This document shows, one piece after another, positions 28,010 to 37,661 of a stretch of 37,661 nucleotides of DNA; position 1 is the first letter of the stretch, and every line of letters begins with the position of its first letter. The DNA is taken from positions 9,206 to 46,866 of the forward strand of contig JAJQAN010000009.1 of the NCBI GenBank assembly GCA_021203765.1, given 5' to 3'. Made by a program: the position numbers and the translations under genes. The notes beneath the pieces were generated by a model that was not told where the DNA came from, searched no databases, and worked only from the letters and a program-made list of their open reading frames with translations. This DNA is from Coriobacteriaceae bacterium (GTDB taxonomy: Bacteria > Actinomycetota > Coriobacteriia > Coriobacteriales > QAMH01).

Positions 28010-28054
28010 AGCAGGTCGGGAGATTTCGGACAGAGATCCCCGACCTGCTTTTTT
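28010..28054 (+). terminator. Rho-independent terminator after tRNA-Thr
   Basis: AGCAGGTCGGG...CCCGACCTGCT 11-bp stem followed by T6. Confidence 0.88.
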
Positions 28055-28092
28055 AGTGCCTCATGCCACAAATCATGCTACAGAGAAGACGG

Positions 28093-29361
28093 CTAATCGT
28101 CGGATGGCTCGGTTTCCGCCTTCTTTTGCGCCTCCACCTCTTCGAAGGCCGCCTTCATCGTGGGATTCTTCCTCGTCAGTTTCTTGATGGTCAGATCCTG
28201 GGCCTTGTCGTTTGCCAGCCGTAGGTTGCGCTCGCTGCCGAGCAGGGCATCCTTGGTCTTCTGCAGATGGTCGATCGTCTTATCGATCTCATCGATGGCC
28301 GTCTGGAAGCGGCGGGACGCCAAATCGTAGTTCTTGGAAAACCGCGTCTTGAAGTCGTCCATCTGCTCCTCGAAGTGGGTGACGTCGATGTTTTGGGCAC
28401 GCACCTGCGCGAGCTCGGTCTTGTACTCCACCGACGTGAGCGCGGCGTTGCGCAGGATGCTGATAAGCGGGATGAAGAACTGCGGGCGGATGACATACAT
28501 CTTCTCGTAGCGATACGACATGTCCACGATGCCCTCGTTGTAGAGCTCGCTGTCCGGCTCGAGCAGCGAGACCAGCACCGCATACTCGCAGTCCTTCTTG
28601 CGACGGTCGGAATCGAGCTTCTTCAAGAAGTCCTCGTTTTTATGCTTGTTCGTCGAGGCGTCCGATTCGTTCTTCATATCGAACATGATGGAGATGATCT
28701 CGGTGCCGTCCTCGTCGCATTCGCGGAAGATATAGTCGCCCTTCGTCCCTTCGGCGACCTCGTTGTCCTTTTCGAAATACGCACGGGGAAACGCGGTCGC
28801 GCGCAGCTTGTTGAACTCGTTTTCGCAGTGCTGCTCCAGCGACTCGCCCACCATCTTGGTGGACAGCCGCGCCTTCATCTCCTTTTCACGGGCGATCTCC
28901 TCGTCCTTGTAGGCGATGATGTCGTCCTTGGCCTTGAGCTGGGTGGCCATCTCCTCACGCAGGGCCGCCTGCTGCTGTTGCCCCTGGCTTTCTTGGATCT
29001 TGATCTGGGCGGCCAGATCGTCGCGTTCCTTTTCGGCCTGGGCGCGCGCCTCGTTGACCGCGAGCTGTTTCTGCGCGTCGAAGGCCTCGGCCTGCGCCTG
29101 GGCTTCCTGCTTCTGCGCCGCAAGTTCCGCTTGAAGTTGGGCGATCTGGCTGTCGAGTTCGGCGGCGTGCTTGTCCGCGGCGCTCCTCGCCTGCTCGACC
29201 GCAAGCTCGGTGTCCTTTTCGTGCTCGCTTCTCAGGAGTTTTTCGCGCTCGTCGACCTCCTGTTTGAACTCCTGGTCGCGGACCTGCCGCACGATATCGG
29301 CGAATCCCGACTCGTCGACCTGGAACACCTGCCCGCAGTTCGGACACTTGATCTCGTTCAT
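28093..29361 (-). CDS. DUF2130 family protein
   Basis: N-terminal [15 protein letters not shown], long coiled coil, [27 protein letters not shown]...[40 protein letters not shown]. Confidence 0.88.
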   Translation of the reverse strand: MNEIKCPNCGQVFQVDESGFADIVRQVRDQEFKQEVDEREKLLRSEHEKDTELAVEQARSAADKHAAELDSQIAQLQAELAAQKQEAQAQAEAFDAQKQLAVNEARAQAEKERDDLAAQIKIQESQGQQQQAALREEMATQLKAKDDIIAYKDEEIAREKEMKARLSTKMVGESLEQHCENEFNKLRATAFPRAYFEKDNEVAEGTKGDYIFRECDEDGTEIISIMFDMKNESDASTNKHKNEDFLKKLDSDRRKKDCEYAVLVSLLEPDSELYNEGIVDMSYRYEKMYVIRPQFFIPLISILRNAALTSVEYKTELAQVRAQNIDVTHFEEQMDDFKTRFSKNYDLASRRFQTAIDEIDKTIDHLQKTKDALLGSERNLRLANDKAQDLTIKKLTRKNPTMKAAFEEVEAQKKAETEPSDD

Positions 29362-29560
29362 GAGCTGCCTCCCGGCCCTGTTGCCGAAGCCCGTCTGTGT
29401 CTGCAACGGCGCTCGCATCCTCGTCGCGCAGGCGCTGCACGACCGTCTTATCCTAGCGCAAACGCCTCCCCTCTCCGGGGTCGAATATGGCTCTCGGAAG
29501 GTTTCCAGACAAAACACGCCGCACGCAGGACAAGATTTTATGACAGGCCCCTCCCCTGCG

Positions 29561-29589
29561 TTGGACAGGGTTTGTTCTTCTGGTAGACT
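29561..29589 (+). promoter_or_regulatory. Promoter for tRNA-Asp
   Basis: TTGGAC-N17-TAGACT, 23 nt before the tRNA 5' end. Confidence 0.65.
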
Positions 29590-29612
29590 GTCATCTGCTG
29601 TTTTGCGGCAAT

Positions 29613-29689
29613 GGGGTGTTAGCTCAGATGGTTAGAGCGCTGGCCTGTCACGCCAGAGGTCGCGGGTTCGATCCCCGTACATCCCGCCA
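29613..29689 (+). tRNA. tRNA-Asp (GTC), CCA encoded
   Basis: GGGGTGT/ACATCCC acceptor, CTGGC-CTGTCAC-GCCAG anticodon arm, GTTCGATCC T-arm. Confidence 0.96.
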
Positions 29690-29700
29690 AAGCCAACACG

Positions 29701-29732
29701 GGCCGGAGGGTTTTCCCTTCGGCCTTTTTCTT
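29701..29732 (+). terminator. Rho-independent terminator after tRNA-Asp
   Basis: GGCCGGAGGG-TTTT-CCCTTCGGCC followed by TTTTTCTTT. Confidence 0.88.
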
Positions 29733-29757
29733 TGTCGGAACCTCCCGCCCTGGCGGA

Positions 29758-31398
29758 TTACGATTCCTGACGCTCCAGCACCGCCCGTGCACAGCGAATC
29801 CCGTCGACGGCCGAGGTCATAATCCCACCCGCATAGCCCGAGCCCTCCCCGCAGGGATACAGGCCCGCAACACGGCTCGCCTGCAGGGTCTCCTTATCAC
29901 GCACGACGCGTACCGGGGATGAGGAACGCGTCTCCACGCCGGTGAGCAACGCCCCAGGAGCGGCAAACCCGTACAGCTTGCGGTCGAGCGGCGTAAACGA
30001 CTCCCGCAGGGCATCGGTCACGTAGCGCGGAAGGCAACCCTCGAGCGAGGTTTCCTTCACACCGAAGGGATAGGTGGGGTGGATGGCGGCCGCCGTTGCA
30101 CCCGTCCGCACCGCTTCTCTGCCGCAGAAATCGCCTACCGTCTGCGCCGGCGCGCGCCAGTCGCCACCACCGGCCGCAAAGGCGGCCCGCTCCCAACGCC
30201 GCTGGAAGGCGATGCCCGCGAGCGGATCGTCCGGATCCGTGTCCGCGTCCGCCGCCTCGTCGTAATCGGACGGATAGACGCTGCAGAGCAGGGCGGCGTT
30301 GGCGTTGTCGCCGTCCCGTGCGGCTGACGACATGCCGTTCACGCACAGGCCGCCACCCTCGCTTGCCGCCGCGACGACCTCGCCGCCCGGACACATGCAG
30401 AAGGTGTAGACGCCCCGCTTGGTCGAGGTCTGGCAGGACAGCTTGTAGTCGGCGGCACCCAGGGCGGGATGTGAGGCGGCCGCCCCGTAACGTGCCTCAT
30501 CGATCGCGCACTGACTGTGTTCGATGCGGACGCCGAGGCTGAAGGGCTTGCGCGCAAGCTCCAGCCCGCGCCCCTTCAGCAAGGCGAAGGTGTCGCGTGC
30601 CGAATGCCCGCAGGCCAAGATAATCGTGCCGGTGGCCAGACGTTCACGCTGATCGGGGGCGTCGGAGGGGGCCACGACGGCCGCGGACACCCGGCCGCCC
30701 CCGTCGGTCTCGAAGTCCACGAGCCGGGTATTGAAGCGGACCTCTCCCCCACAGGCGCAGATGCGTTCGGTAAAGCGCCCGATGATCGTCTGGAGGACAT
30801 CGGTGCCGATATGCGGCCTGGCCTGCCAGCGGATCTCGTTTTGCGCGCCGGCGGCGACGAAGGTCTCGAGCACCTGCCGGGCATAGGGCGAACCGGTCCC
30901 GGAGGTGAGCTTCCCGTCGCTGAACGTGCCAGCCCCGCCTTCGCCGAAGAGCGCATTGCTCTCCGGGTCGAGGATGCCGTTTGCATGGAAGCGATCGACC
31001 GTCCCCCGTCGCGCGTTCACCGCCTCGCCGCGTTCGATGAGGAGCGGGGCTCTGCCGACCTCGGCCAGCTCCAGCGCGGCGAAGAGCCCCGCCGGACCGG
31101 CTCCGACCACGACCGGACGATCCGACCCGTCCGGGTCCACCCGCGTCGAGGGAACAGGACGCTCGAGCAACGGCATGATCGCCTGTGGAGCATCAGCATC
31201 GGCAACAGCCCCGATGCCAACCGTGCAGACGAAGTGCACATCGTCTTTATGGCGGGCATCGACCGAGCGACGCAGCAGGAAGGCATGCGGGACCCGCAGG
31301 ATACGGGCGAGGGTCTCCGAGGAGCAGTCGGGCTGCAGGTCACGCTCGACCTCCCAGCCCTCATCAAGGCTCAACGAGACTTCGTGTCGGATTTCCAT
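29758..31398 (-). CDS. FAD-dependent oxidoreductase (NAD(FAD)-utilizing dehydrogenase family)
   Basis: VVVGAGPAGLFAALELAEVGRAPLLIERG, NALFGEGGAGTFSDGKLTS, C-terminal GLYPCGEGSGYAGGIMTSAVDGIR. Confidence 0.92.
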   Translation of the reverse strand: MEIRHEVSLSLDEGWEVERDLQPDCSSETLARILRVPHAFLLRRSVDARHKDDVHFVCTVGIGAVADADAPQAIMPLLERPVPSTRVDPDGSDRPVVVGAGPAGLFAALELAEVGRAPLLIERGEAVNARRGTVDRFHANGILDPESNALFGEGGAGTFSDGKLTSGTGSPYARQVLETFVAAGAQNEIRWQARPHIGTDVLQTIIGRFTERICACGGEVRFNTRLVDFETDGGGRVSAAVVAPSDAPDQRERLATGTIILACGHSARDTFALLKGRGLELARKPFSLGVRIEHSQCAIDEARYGAAASHPALGAADYKLSCQTSTKRGVYTFCMCPGGEVVAAASEGGGLCVNGMSSAARDGDNANAALLCSVYPSDYDEAADADTDPDDPLAGIAFQRRWERAAFAAGGGDWRAPAQTVGDFCGREAVRTGATAAAIHPTYPFGVKETSLEGCLPRYVTDALRESFTPLDRKLYGFAAPGALLTGVETRSSSPVRVVRDKETLQASRVAGLYPCGEGSGYAGGIMTSAVDGIRCARAVLERQES

Positions 31399-31438
31399 CT
31401 GTTCAGAATGCGCGATGGCGCGCGGCCGCTTGCAGGTC

Positions 31439-32719
31439 CTAGCGACCCTTCTTGGCCTTGTCGGCGAGTTCCTCGGCGGACAACTGCGTCTCCTGGAAGA
31501 CGCTTTCGCCGTCCAGCCCGAAGGCCGTGTGCAGGCAGAGCACCGCCTCGATGGCCTTGTCAGCCGGGATGACGACGCTCGTACGGATGTCGGAGGTTGA
31601 GATCATCGAGATGTTGATGCCAGCATCGGCCAGGGCGGAGAACATCTTGGCGGCGACACCGGAGTTGACCTTCATACCGGCGCCGATGATGGAGACCTTC
31701 GCCACGTCCTCATCGACGATGAACTCGCGGGCGCCCAGGTCCTCGACAACCTTTGCGACCACGGCACGCGACTTGTCCAGATCGCTTTTGGGCGTGGTGA
31801 ACGAGATGTCGGCGTGTCCGTTGTCCGCAACGTTTTGGATGATCATGTCGACAGCCAGGTTCGCCGTCGCCATCGCATTGAAGAGCTCGGCTGCCACGCC
31901 GACCGAGTCCGGCACATCACGGATGGTGAACTTCGCCTCGGACAGGTCGTGGGTCACGCCGCTGACGATTGCCTTTTCCATGTGCGAATCAAGCTCCTTT
32001 ACAATCGTACCCGGCTCATCGGTGAACGAAGAGCGACAGTGCACCACGACACCGAAGTTGCGGGCGAACTCCACGCAGCGCTTTTGCAGGACGCCGGCGC
32101 CGGTGGCCGCCATCTCGAGCATCTCCTCGTAGCTGATCTCGTCGATCTTCTGTGCATGCGGGACAATGCGCGGGTCGGCGGTGAACACGCCGTCGACGTC
32201 CGTGTAGATCTCGCAGATATCGGCCTTGATACCCGACGCGATCGCGACCGCCGTCGTATCCGAACCGCCGCGTCCCAGCGTGGTCAGATCGCCCGAGGCG
32301 TCGATCCCTTGGAAGCCGGCAACGATGACGATGCGGTCTTCGGAGAGCGCCTCACGGATGCGGTCGGCGCGGACCTCGCGGATGGAAGCCCTGCCGTGCG
32401 TGCTGTCGGTGACGATGCCGACCTGCCGGCCGTTCAGGCTGAGTGCGTGCTCGCCGAGGCTTTCGATGGCCATGGCGAGGATCGACATCGAGACCATCTC
32501 GCCGGTGGAAAGCAGGATGTCCATCTCACGCGCCGGCGGGTTCGGGTTGACCGAGTCTGCAAGTTCGATAAGCTCGTCGGTCGTCTTTCCCATGGCGGAA
32601 ACGACCGCGACGACCTGGTCGCCCGCACGCTTGCGCTCGACCAGGCGTTTGGCGACGCTCATAACGCGCTCTGCGTTGGCGACCGAGGTGCCGCCGAATT
32701 TTGCTACGACTAAAGACAT
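31439..32719 (-). CDS. lysC: Aspartate kinase
   Basis: VAKFGGTSVANAERV, LGRGGSDTTAVAIASGIKADICEIYTDVDGVFTADPR, two ACT domains. Confidence 0.96.
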   Translation of the reverse strand: MSLVVAKFGGTSVANAERVMSVAKRLVERKRAGDQVVAVVSAMGKTTDELIELADSVNPNPPAREMDILLSTGEMVSMSILAMAIESLGEHALSLNGRQVGIVTDSTHGRASIREVRADRIREALSEDRIVIVAGFQGIDASGDLTTLGRGGSDTTAVAIASGIKADICEIYTDVDGVFTADPRIVPHAQKIDEISYEEMLEMAATGAGVLQKRCVEFARNFGVVVHCRSSFTDEPGTIVKELDSHMEKAIVSGVTHDLSEAKFTIRDVPDSVGVAAELFNAMATANLAVDMIIQNVADNGHADISFTTPKSDLDKSRAVVAKVVEDLGAREFIVDEDVAKVSIIGAGMKVNSGVAAKMFSALADAGINISMISTSDIRTSVVIPADKAIEAVLCLHTAFGLDGESVFQETQLSAEELADKAKKGR

Positions 32720-32729
32720 GAGCCGTATT

Positions 32730-33617
32730 CTACCAATTTACGCGACCCGACGCGATGAACGCGGACAAGGCCTCCCGCCATGGGCGCATCCCGTCCCCGC
32801 AGGTCTCGCGCAGACGCTTGTTGTCGAGGATGCAGCAGGCGGGCCGTGCGGCCGGGCGCGGGAATTCGGCGGTCGTGCAGGGCCGGACCGTACAATCGAT
32901 TGCGGCCGCCTCGACAATCGCGCAGGCGAACTCATACCACGAGCAGCTGCCGTTGCCGCTGCAGTGGTAGAGGCCAGTGCCGCAGTCAGCGGCGATCTGC
33001 AGGATCTCGTAGGCGAGGTCGTTTGTGTAGGTCGGGCAGCCGACCTGGTCGTCGACCACCTGCAGCTCGCCTTTCTCGCGGGCTGCACGCATGATGGTCT
33101 TGACGAAGTTTTTGCCGACCGCACCGTAGACCCACTGCGTGCGGATGACGAAGGACTCCGGCAACTCGGCGGCAACCAGACGCTCGCCTTCCAACTTCGT
33201 ACGGCCGTAGGCGGACAGGGGATCGGGCTGGTCGTCCTCGGTATAGGGCTCGCTTTTGTCGCCGGCAAAGACGTAGTCGGTCGAAATGTGGACGAGGCGG
33301 CAGCCGTTGCGTGCGGCCGCCCGGGCAAGCAGCTGGGGTCCGATCGCGTTTGCCGCATATGCGGCCTCCTCCTCGGCCTCGCAGGCATCGACGTCGGTCA
33401 TGGCGGCGCAGTTGATTGCCAGGTCGAAGCCGCCTTCGGCAAAACTGGAGGCGACGGATTCTTCATCCGTTATATCGAGCTGGGAGCGGGAGGGCGCGAA
33501 AACGACGGCGTCCTCGTAGCAGGCGGGGATGGAACCGACGTCGGCACTGCCGCTTGTAAGCACCTCTTGTAGCTCAGATCCGAGCTGGCCGTTGGCACCG
33601 CATATCAGGATCTTCAT
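32730..33617 (-). CDS. dTDP-4-dehydrorhamnose reductase-like (RmlD)
   Basis: MKILICGANGQLGSELQEVL, VHISTDYVFAGDKSEPYTEDD, YGRTKLEGE. Confidence 0.9.
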   Translation of the reverse strand: MKILICGANGQLGSELQEVLTSGSADVGSIPACYEDAVVFAPSRSQLDITDEESVASSFAEGGFDLAINCAAMTDVDACEAEEEAAYAANAIGPQLLARAAARNGCRLVHISTDYVFAGDKSEPYTEDDQPDPLSAYGRTKLEGERLVAAELPESFVIRTQWVYGAVGKNFVKTIMRAAREKGELQVVDDQVGCPTYTNDLAYEILQIAADCGTGLYHCSGNGSCSWYEFACAIVEAAAIDCTVRPCTTAEFPRPAARPACCILDNKRLRETCGDGMRPWREALSAFIASGRVNW

Positions 33618-33657
33618 CGTCTGTTCCTCAGATGCCGTCGCAGCAATCCTCGAAGCG

Positions 33658-34893
33658 CTAGTAACGGTTGTCGAAGACGCGGCAGGTCTTCTTCTCGCTG
33701 CGCGGCAGTTCCTCCAGGTCGACCGGCTTGACCTCCGGAGTGAGGCCGATGCGTTCCTTGAACTCGGTCGCGATGACACGCTCGAGTTCGTATTTGTTCG
33801 CGTCCGGTTCGACCTCGACGAGCAGCGTGGCGACGTCGCGTCCGTTCACATGGTCGATCATCAGCTGGTATTCACTGCTCGCACCGTCGACGGCTGCGAT
33901 CACCTCTTCGATCTGCGCCGGGAACATGTTGACGCCCTTGACTTTGACCATGTCGTCGGTACGCCCGGTGATGATGTCGATGCGCGGATACGGGCTGCCG
34001 CATTCGCAGTCGCCCGGCACGATGCGGGAGAGGTCGTGGGTGCGGAAGCGGATGAGCGGGGCGCCTTCCTTCTGCAGCGTCGTCAAAACGATCTCGCCGA
34101 CCTCGCCGTCGGGGAGGATCTCACCGGTCGCCGGATCGACGATCTCGAGATAGCAGTAGTCGCTCCAGATGTGCATGGCCGAGTCCGCCTTGCAGTTGAT
34201 GCCGATGCCGGGTCCGTAGACCTCGGTCAGGCCGTAGATATCGTAGAGCTCCACGCCCAGCTCCGAGGAGATACGCTTGCGCATCTTCTCTCCCCAGCGC
34301 TCCGAGCCGATGACGCCCTTGCGCAGGTCGATCTTGTCGCCGATGCCGCGCTTGGCGATCTCCTCGGCCAAAAGCAGCGCATACGAGCTCGTCGCGCACA
34401 GGACCGTGCTGTGCAGGTCCATCATCATCTGGAGCTGTTTGTCGGTGTTGCCCGGCCCCATCGGGATGGCCATGGCGCCGAGACGCTCACAGCCCGCCTG
34501 GAAACCGATACCGGCCGTCCACAGGCCGTAACCCGGGGTGATCTGCACACGGTCCGAGGGGGTGACGCCGGCGTATTCGAAGCAGCGGGCGAACTGGATC
34601 GCCCAGTCCTCGACGTCCTTTTTGGTGTAGGGGATGATGACCGGGGTGCCGGTCGTGCCGGACGAGGAGTGGATGCGGACGATCTTTTCGGGAGGGACTG
34701 CGGCCAGTCCGAGCGGATAGGATGCTCGCAGGTCGCCCTTGTCCGTGAAGGGCAGCTTCTCGAAGTCGTGCTGATCCTGTATGGCGTCGACGTCGATGCC
34801 GTCGAACTTCTTCGCATAAAAGCCGTCCGGTATCGCAACCAGATCCTTGATCTGCTGTTTGATGATCGTGAACTGCTCTTCTGTCATCTCCAT
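33658..34893 (-). CDS. Phenylacetate-CoA ligase family AMP-forming enzyme
   Basis: FTDKGDLRASYPLGLAAV, IHSSSGTTGTPVIIPYTKKDVEDWA, DIYGLTEVYGPGIG, ITGRTDDMVKVKGVNMFPAQIEEV. Confidence 0.92.
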   Translation of the reverse strand: MEMTEEQFTIIKQQIKDLVAIPDGFYAKKFDGIDVDAIQDQHDFEKLPFTDKGDLRASYPLGLAAVPPEKIVRIHSSSGTTGTPVIIPYTKKDVEDWAIQFARCFEYAGVTPSDRVQITPGYGLWTAGIGFQAGCERLGAMAIPMGPGNTDKQLQMMMDLHSTVLCATSSYALLLAEEIAKRGIGDKIDLRKGVIGSERWGEKMRKRISSELGVELYDIYGLTEVYGPGIGINCKADSAMHIWSDYCYLEIVDPATGEILPDGEVGEIVLTTLQKEGAPLIRFRTHDLSRIVPGDCECGSPYPRIDIITGRTDDMVKVKGVNMFPAQIEEVIAAVDGASSEYQLMIDHVNGRDVATLLVEVEPDANKYELERVIATEFKERIGLTPEVKPVDLEELPRSEKKTCRVFDNRY

Positions 34894-34959
34894 GGGATCT
34901 GCTCCTTAGCGTTCGGAATTTCCGCTGCCATTATACGTCCCACCTTCGGGCGGGCATAT

Positions 34960-36345
34960 CTAGCCGGTGATGATGGTACAGCCGGCATCGAGGATACGGT
35001 TGAGCGTGTCGGCATCTTCCGCCTCGGCATAGACGCGCACGAGAGGCTCGGTCCCCGACGGGCGTAGGAGCAGCCAGGCATCGTCTGCCAGGCAAAACTT
35101 CACGCCGTCGCGGCGGTCGATCTCACGCACCGGGATCTGCGCGATCTCGGCAAAGTCGTAGGAATCCTTCGCCGCCAAAAAGCGCTCCTTCTGCTCCGGC
35201 GTCACCTTCAAGTCGCGGCGGTCGAATTCGAGGGTGCCGAGCTCGTCGAACATGTCGGCAACCAACTCGCCGAGGCCCTTGTGCTTTTGTGCCATCAGCT
35301 CGCAAAGGTACAGCGCCATCAGGAGGCCGTCGCGTTCACAGACATGGAAGGGAACGCCGATGCCGCCGGACTCCTCGCCGCCGACGAGCACGTCGCCCTT
35401 CTTCATCTCGTCGTAGATCCATTTGAAGCCGACCGGGGTCGTGACTAGGTCCAGTCCGAGGCGTTTGCACTGGCGCTCGATCAGCGCCGATCCGCTGACG
35501 GTGCGCACGACACGGCCGGACATCCTCTTGTCCTCGACCAGGTGCGCCACGACCAGGGCAAGGATGCGATGGGGGTTGACGAAGTTGCCGGCGGAATCGA
35601 CCGCGCCGATGCGGTCGGCGTCCCCGTCGGTGATGAGGCCGGCATCGGCACCGAGTTGTACGACGGTGGCCGCGCCTTCGTCGATCCACGGATGGATCGG
35701 CTCGGGATGCAGGCCCTGAAACGTCGGGTCGGTCTGGCCATGGACCTCGGTCACCTCGACACCGAGGTCGCGCAGAACCTGGGTGAAGTAGCCGCGGCCG
35801 GCACCGAAGAGCGGGTCGTAGACGACCGAGAGATGAGCGGCACGAATCGCCTCACCGTCCACCAGGGTCTTCAGGTCCTCCAGATACGGCGTCATGATGT
35901 CGACGCGTTCGTAGTCGCCCCGCAGATCGGAGGGCGTGTCGCAGATGAGATCCTCGACACGGTCGGTGAATTCCTTGGGGCTCGCGCCTCCGTCGGCCAT
36001 GCGCAGTTTGATGCCGAGATATTCGGCCGGATTGTGGCTGGAAGAGAGCATGATGCCGCCGACGGCGTCTGGATCGGCATCGACCGTCCAACAAAGCGTC
36101 GGTGTCGGGCAGTAAGAATCGGAAAGCTTGGCCTGCAGACCGTGGCCGGCCAGGACCTCCGCGGTCAAAGCGGCATATTTGTCGGCATCGAGGCGACAAT
36201 CATAGCCGACGATGACGGTGCCGGCCGGATTGTCGGCGGCGAAGACCTGTGCAGCCGCATCGACGACGCGGACGACGTTGTCCTCGTTGAAATCCTCGCC
36301 GATGATGGCACGCCAACCGTCGGTTCCGAAATGGATGTCGCTCAT
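34960..36345 (-). CDS. Phosphoglucomutase/phosphomannomutase family protein
   Basis: IHFGTDGWRAIIGEDF, LSSSHNPAEYLGIKL, TDGDADRIGAVD, RPSGTEPLVRVYAEA; start at MSDIHF. Confidence 0.93.
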   Translation of the reverse strand: MSDIHFGTDGWRAIIGEDFNEDNVVRVVDAAAQVFAADNPAGTVIVGYDCRLDADKYAALTAEVLAGHGLQAKLSDSYCPTPTLCWTVDADPDAVGGIMLSSSHNPAEYLGIKLRMADGGASPKEFTDRVEDLICDTPSDLRGDYERVDIMTPYLEDLKTLVDGEAIRAAHLSVVYDPLFGAGRGYFTQVLRDLGVEVTEVHGQTDPTFQGLHPEPIHPWIDEGAATVVQLGADAGLITDGDADRIGAVDSAGNFVNPHRILALVVAHLVEDKRMSGRVVRTVSGSALIERQCKRLGLDLVTTPVGFKWIYDEMKKGDVLVGGEESGGIGVPFHVCERDGLLMALYLCELMAQKHKGLGELVADMFDELGTLEFDRRDLKVTPEQKERFLAAKDSYDFAEIAQIPVREIDRRDGVKFCLADDAWLLLRPSGTEPLVRVYAEAEDADTLNRILDAGCTIITG

Positions 36346-36462
36346 GCCCACTCCCTGTGCAAACGTGTAAATCCGTTTATCACAGAGTATCAGAGATTGG
36401 ACGCACGAACGTTTCAAACAGGTGATATGTTCATATTATTGTCCGCCGAGTTGAAAGAGAGC

Positions 36463-36975
36463 CTACGAGCGGCTCGGTATCTCGAGCGCGGCCTCGGCCA
36501 GCACATGCCCGCGTATGGCGCGACGGAACTCGTTGAGATAGTAGCCTTCGGACAGATCGAGGACGCAGTCGAGCGCATAGACCGTCAGCGTGTACTCGTG
36601 CGTCGCATCGGGCGGGCAGGGACCGGCATAGCGGTGGATGATCTCGGGATCGCGGTTACCGCCGGCAAACGGCGACCAGTCGCTGTTGGAGCCCTGCACC
36701 ATATCGCAAGCCCCCGAAGCACTCGCGTTTTCGGGGATAAGGGCCGTGTCGGCGGAGATGTTGCAGGCAAGCCAGTGAATCCAGCAGAAGCCCCCGACAG
36801 GGATGGCGTCCCAATCCAAAAACGTCAGCGCGAGGGACTTGGCGCCTTCCGGCACATCCACGATCTCTATGGGAAACGAGATGCAAGGATAGCCGTCGAT
36901 CTGGGCCGATGCGGGCGCGTACTTGCCGTACAGGTCCGGCAACAGACCGTCTTCTAAGGTGACGTCGATGTTCAT
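36463..36975 (-). CDS. YbhB/YbcL family (PEBP/Raf kinase inhibitor-like) protein
   Basis: PCISFPIEIVDVPEGAKSLALTFLDWDAIPVGGFCWIHWLACNI, YAGPCPPDATHEYTLTVYALD. Confidence 0.9.
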   Translation of the reverse strand: MNIDVTLEDGLLPDLYGKYAPASAQIDGYPCISFPIEIVDVPEGAKSLALTFLDWDAIPVGGFCWIHWLACNISADTALIPENASASGACDMVQGSNSDWSPFAGGNRDPEIIHRYAGPCPPDATHEYTLTVYALDCVLDLSEGYYLNEFRRAIRGHVLAEAALEIPSRS

Positions 36976-36993
36976 AGCGGTTCCTTTCTGCGA

Positions 36994-37661
36994 TCAGAAG
37001 TCGAAGACCTCGCCGACGTTTGCGGGGATGCAGAGGTCGGCTCTGGCATCCTGCGGTGTCGGCGTACGGTTGATGATAACGAGGTGGTCGCCCGAAAAGT
37101 AGCCGAGCAGACCTGCGGCCGGATAGACCGCCAACGAGGTGCCGGCCACCACCAGCAGTTCGGCCTGCGAGATGGCGGCAACCGATTCTTCGAGCACCTG
37201 TTGGTCGAGGGGTTCTTCGTAGAGCACGACGTCGGGTTTGATGATATGGCCGCAGTCGGGACAGCGTGGGACGCCGTCTTCGGCCTGCTCATGCAGTTCC
37301 AAGACCCGCTCCAGCGTGTAGGGCGCAGAACAGCCCGTGCAGGTGTTGCGCAGGACACTTCCGTGCAGCTCGAGGACGTTTGTGCTGCCGGCCGCCTGAT
37401 GGAGACCGTCGATGTTCTGCGTGATGACCGCCGAGCAGGTACCGGCTTCTTCGAGTTCGGCAAGTTTTTGGTGGGCGCGGTTCGGCTGGGCGTCGAGGGC
37501 GATCATGCGGTCGAAGTAGAACTCGAAGAACTCCTGCGGATGTTCCAAAAAGAAGCTGTGGCTGACCATCGTCTCCGGGGGATATTGGTAGGTCTGCGAA
37601 TACAGGCCGTCGGGACTGCGGAAGTCGGGGATGCCGCTTTCGGTGGACACGCCTGCGCCGC
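36994..37661 (-). CDS. Sir2 family NAD-dependent protein deacylase; 5' end outside window
   Basis: Frame open to window edge with GAGVSTESGIPDFRS, ITQNIDGLHQAAGS, zinc ligands CTGC...CPDC, VVAGTSLAVYPAAGL. Confidence 0.94.
   Translation of the reverse strand, partial: GAGVSTESGIPDFRSPDGLYSQTYQYPPETMVSHSFFLEHPQEFFEFYFDRMIALDAQPNRAHQKLAELEEAGTCSAVITQNIDGLHQAAGSTNVLELHGSVLRNTCTGCSAPYTLERVLELHEQAEDGVPRCPDCGHIIKPDVVLYEEPLDQQVLEESVAAISQAELLVVAGTSLAVYPAAGLLGYFSGDHLVIINRTPTPQDARADLCIPANVGEVFDF

Noticed and set aside
28267-29586. 439-aa plus-strand ORF rich in Leu/Val/Arg
   Set aside because: Antisense to DUF2130 coiled coil; hydrophobicity is a codon-complement artefact.
31439-32719. Possible lysine riboswitch for lysC
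   Set aside because: lysC starts only ~10 nt after the rmlD-like gene; no leader space for a riboswitch.
33529-35067. 512-aa plus-strand ORF
   Set aside because: Antisense to paaK and adjacent genes; no motifs.
35542-36957. 471-aa plus-strand ORF
   Set aside because: Antisense to the phosphohexomutase and PEBP genes; no motifs.

Overview
High-GC window with mostly minus-strand genes that looks like core chromosome of an actinobacterium. Coriobacteriia is my inference from gene content and style and was not tested. The left ~13 kb is a compact housekeeping block. In minus-strand transcription order it is yigZ, rpsA, mnmA, ABC exporter, coaE, uvrB, tilS, hpt, ftsH, folE and a folP-folK fusion cut by the window edge. 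The middle (~13.7-26.4 kb) is envelope and transport: an L,D-transpeptidase with ChW-like repeats, a 5-FTHF cyclo-ligase, a polar amino-acid ABC transporter, a Tat lipoprotein tannase-like hydrolase with a Met/Gly/Gln tandem-repeat insert, a membrane-anchored degenerate LytM/M23 protein with a Pro/Gln-rich tail, and a MacAB-like exporter. The right part has murI, rdgB, tRNA-Thr(CGT), a DUF2130 protein, tRNA-Asp(GTC), an FAD protein, lysC, an rmlD-like reductase, paaK, a phosphohexomutase, a PEBP protein and a truncated sirtuin. I saw no CRISPR array, transposase, phage gene, rRNA or recognisable defence system. I did not find a clear undescribed system. The best leads are the DHPS-HPPK fusion in the less usual order, the Met/Gly-rich envelope proteins clustered at 19-26 kb, ribosomal protein S1 with three C-terminal SAP/HeH-like repeats, and several structured translation-initiation or intercistronic regions (rpsA, mnmA, amino-acid ABC operon) plus a possibly leaderless murI.
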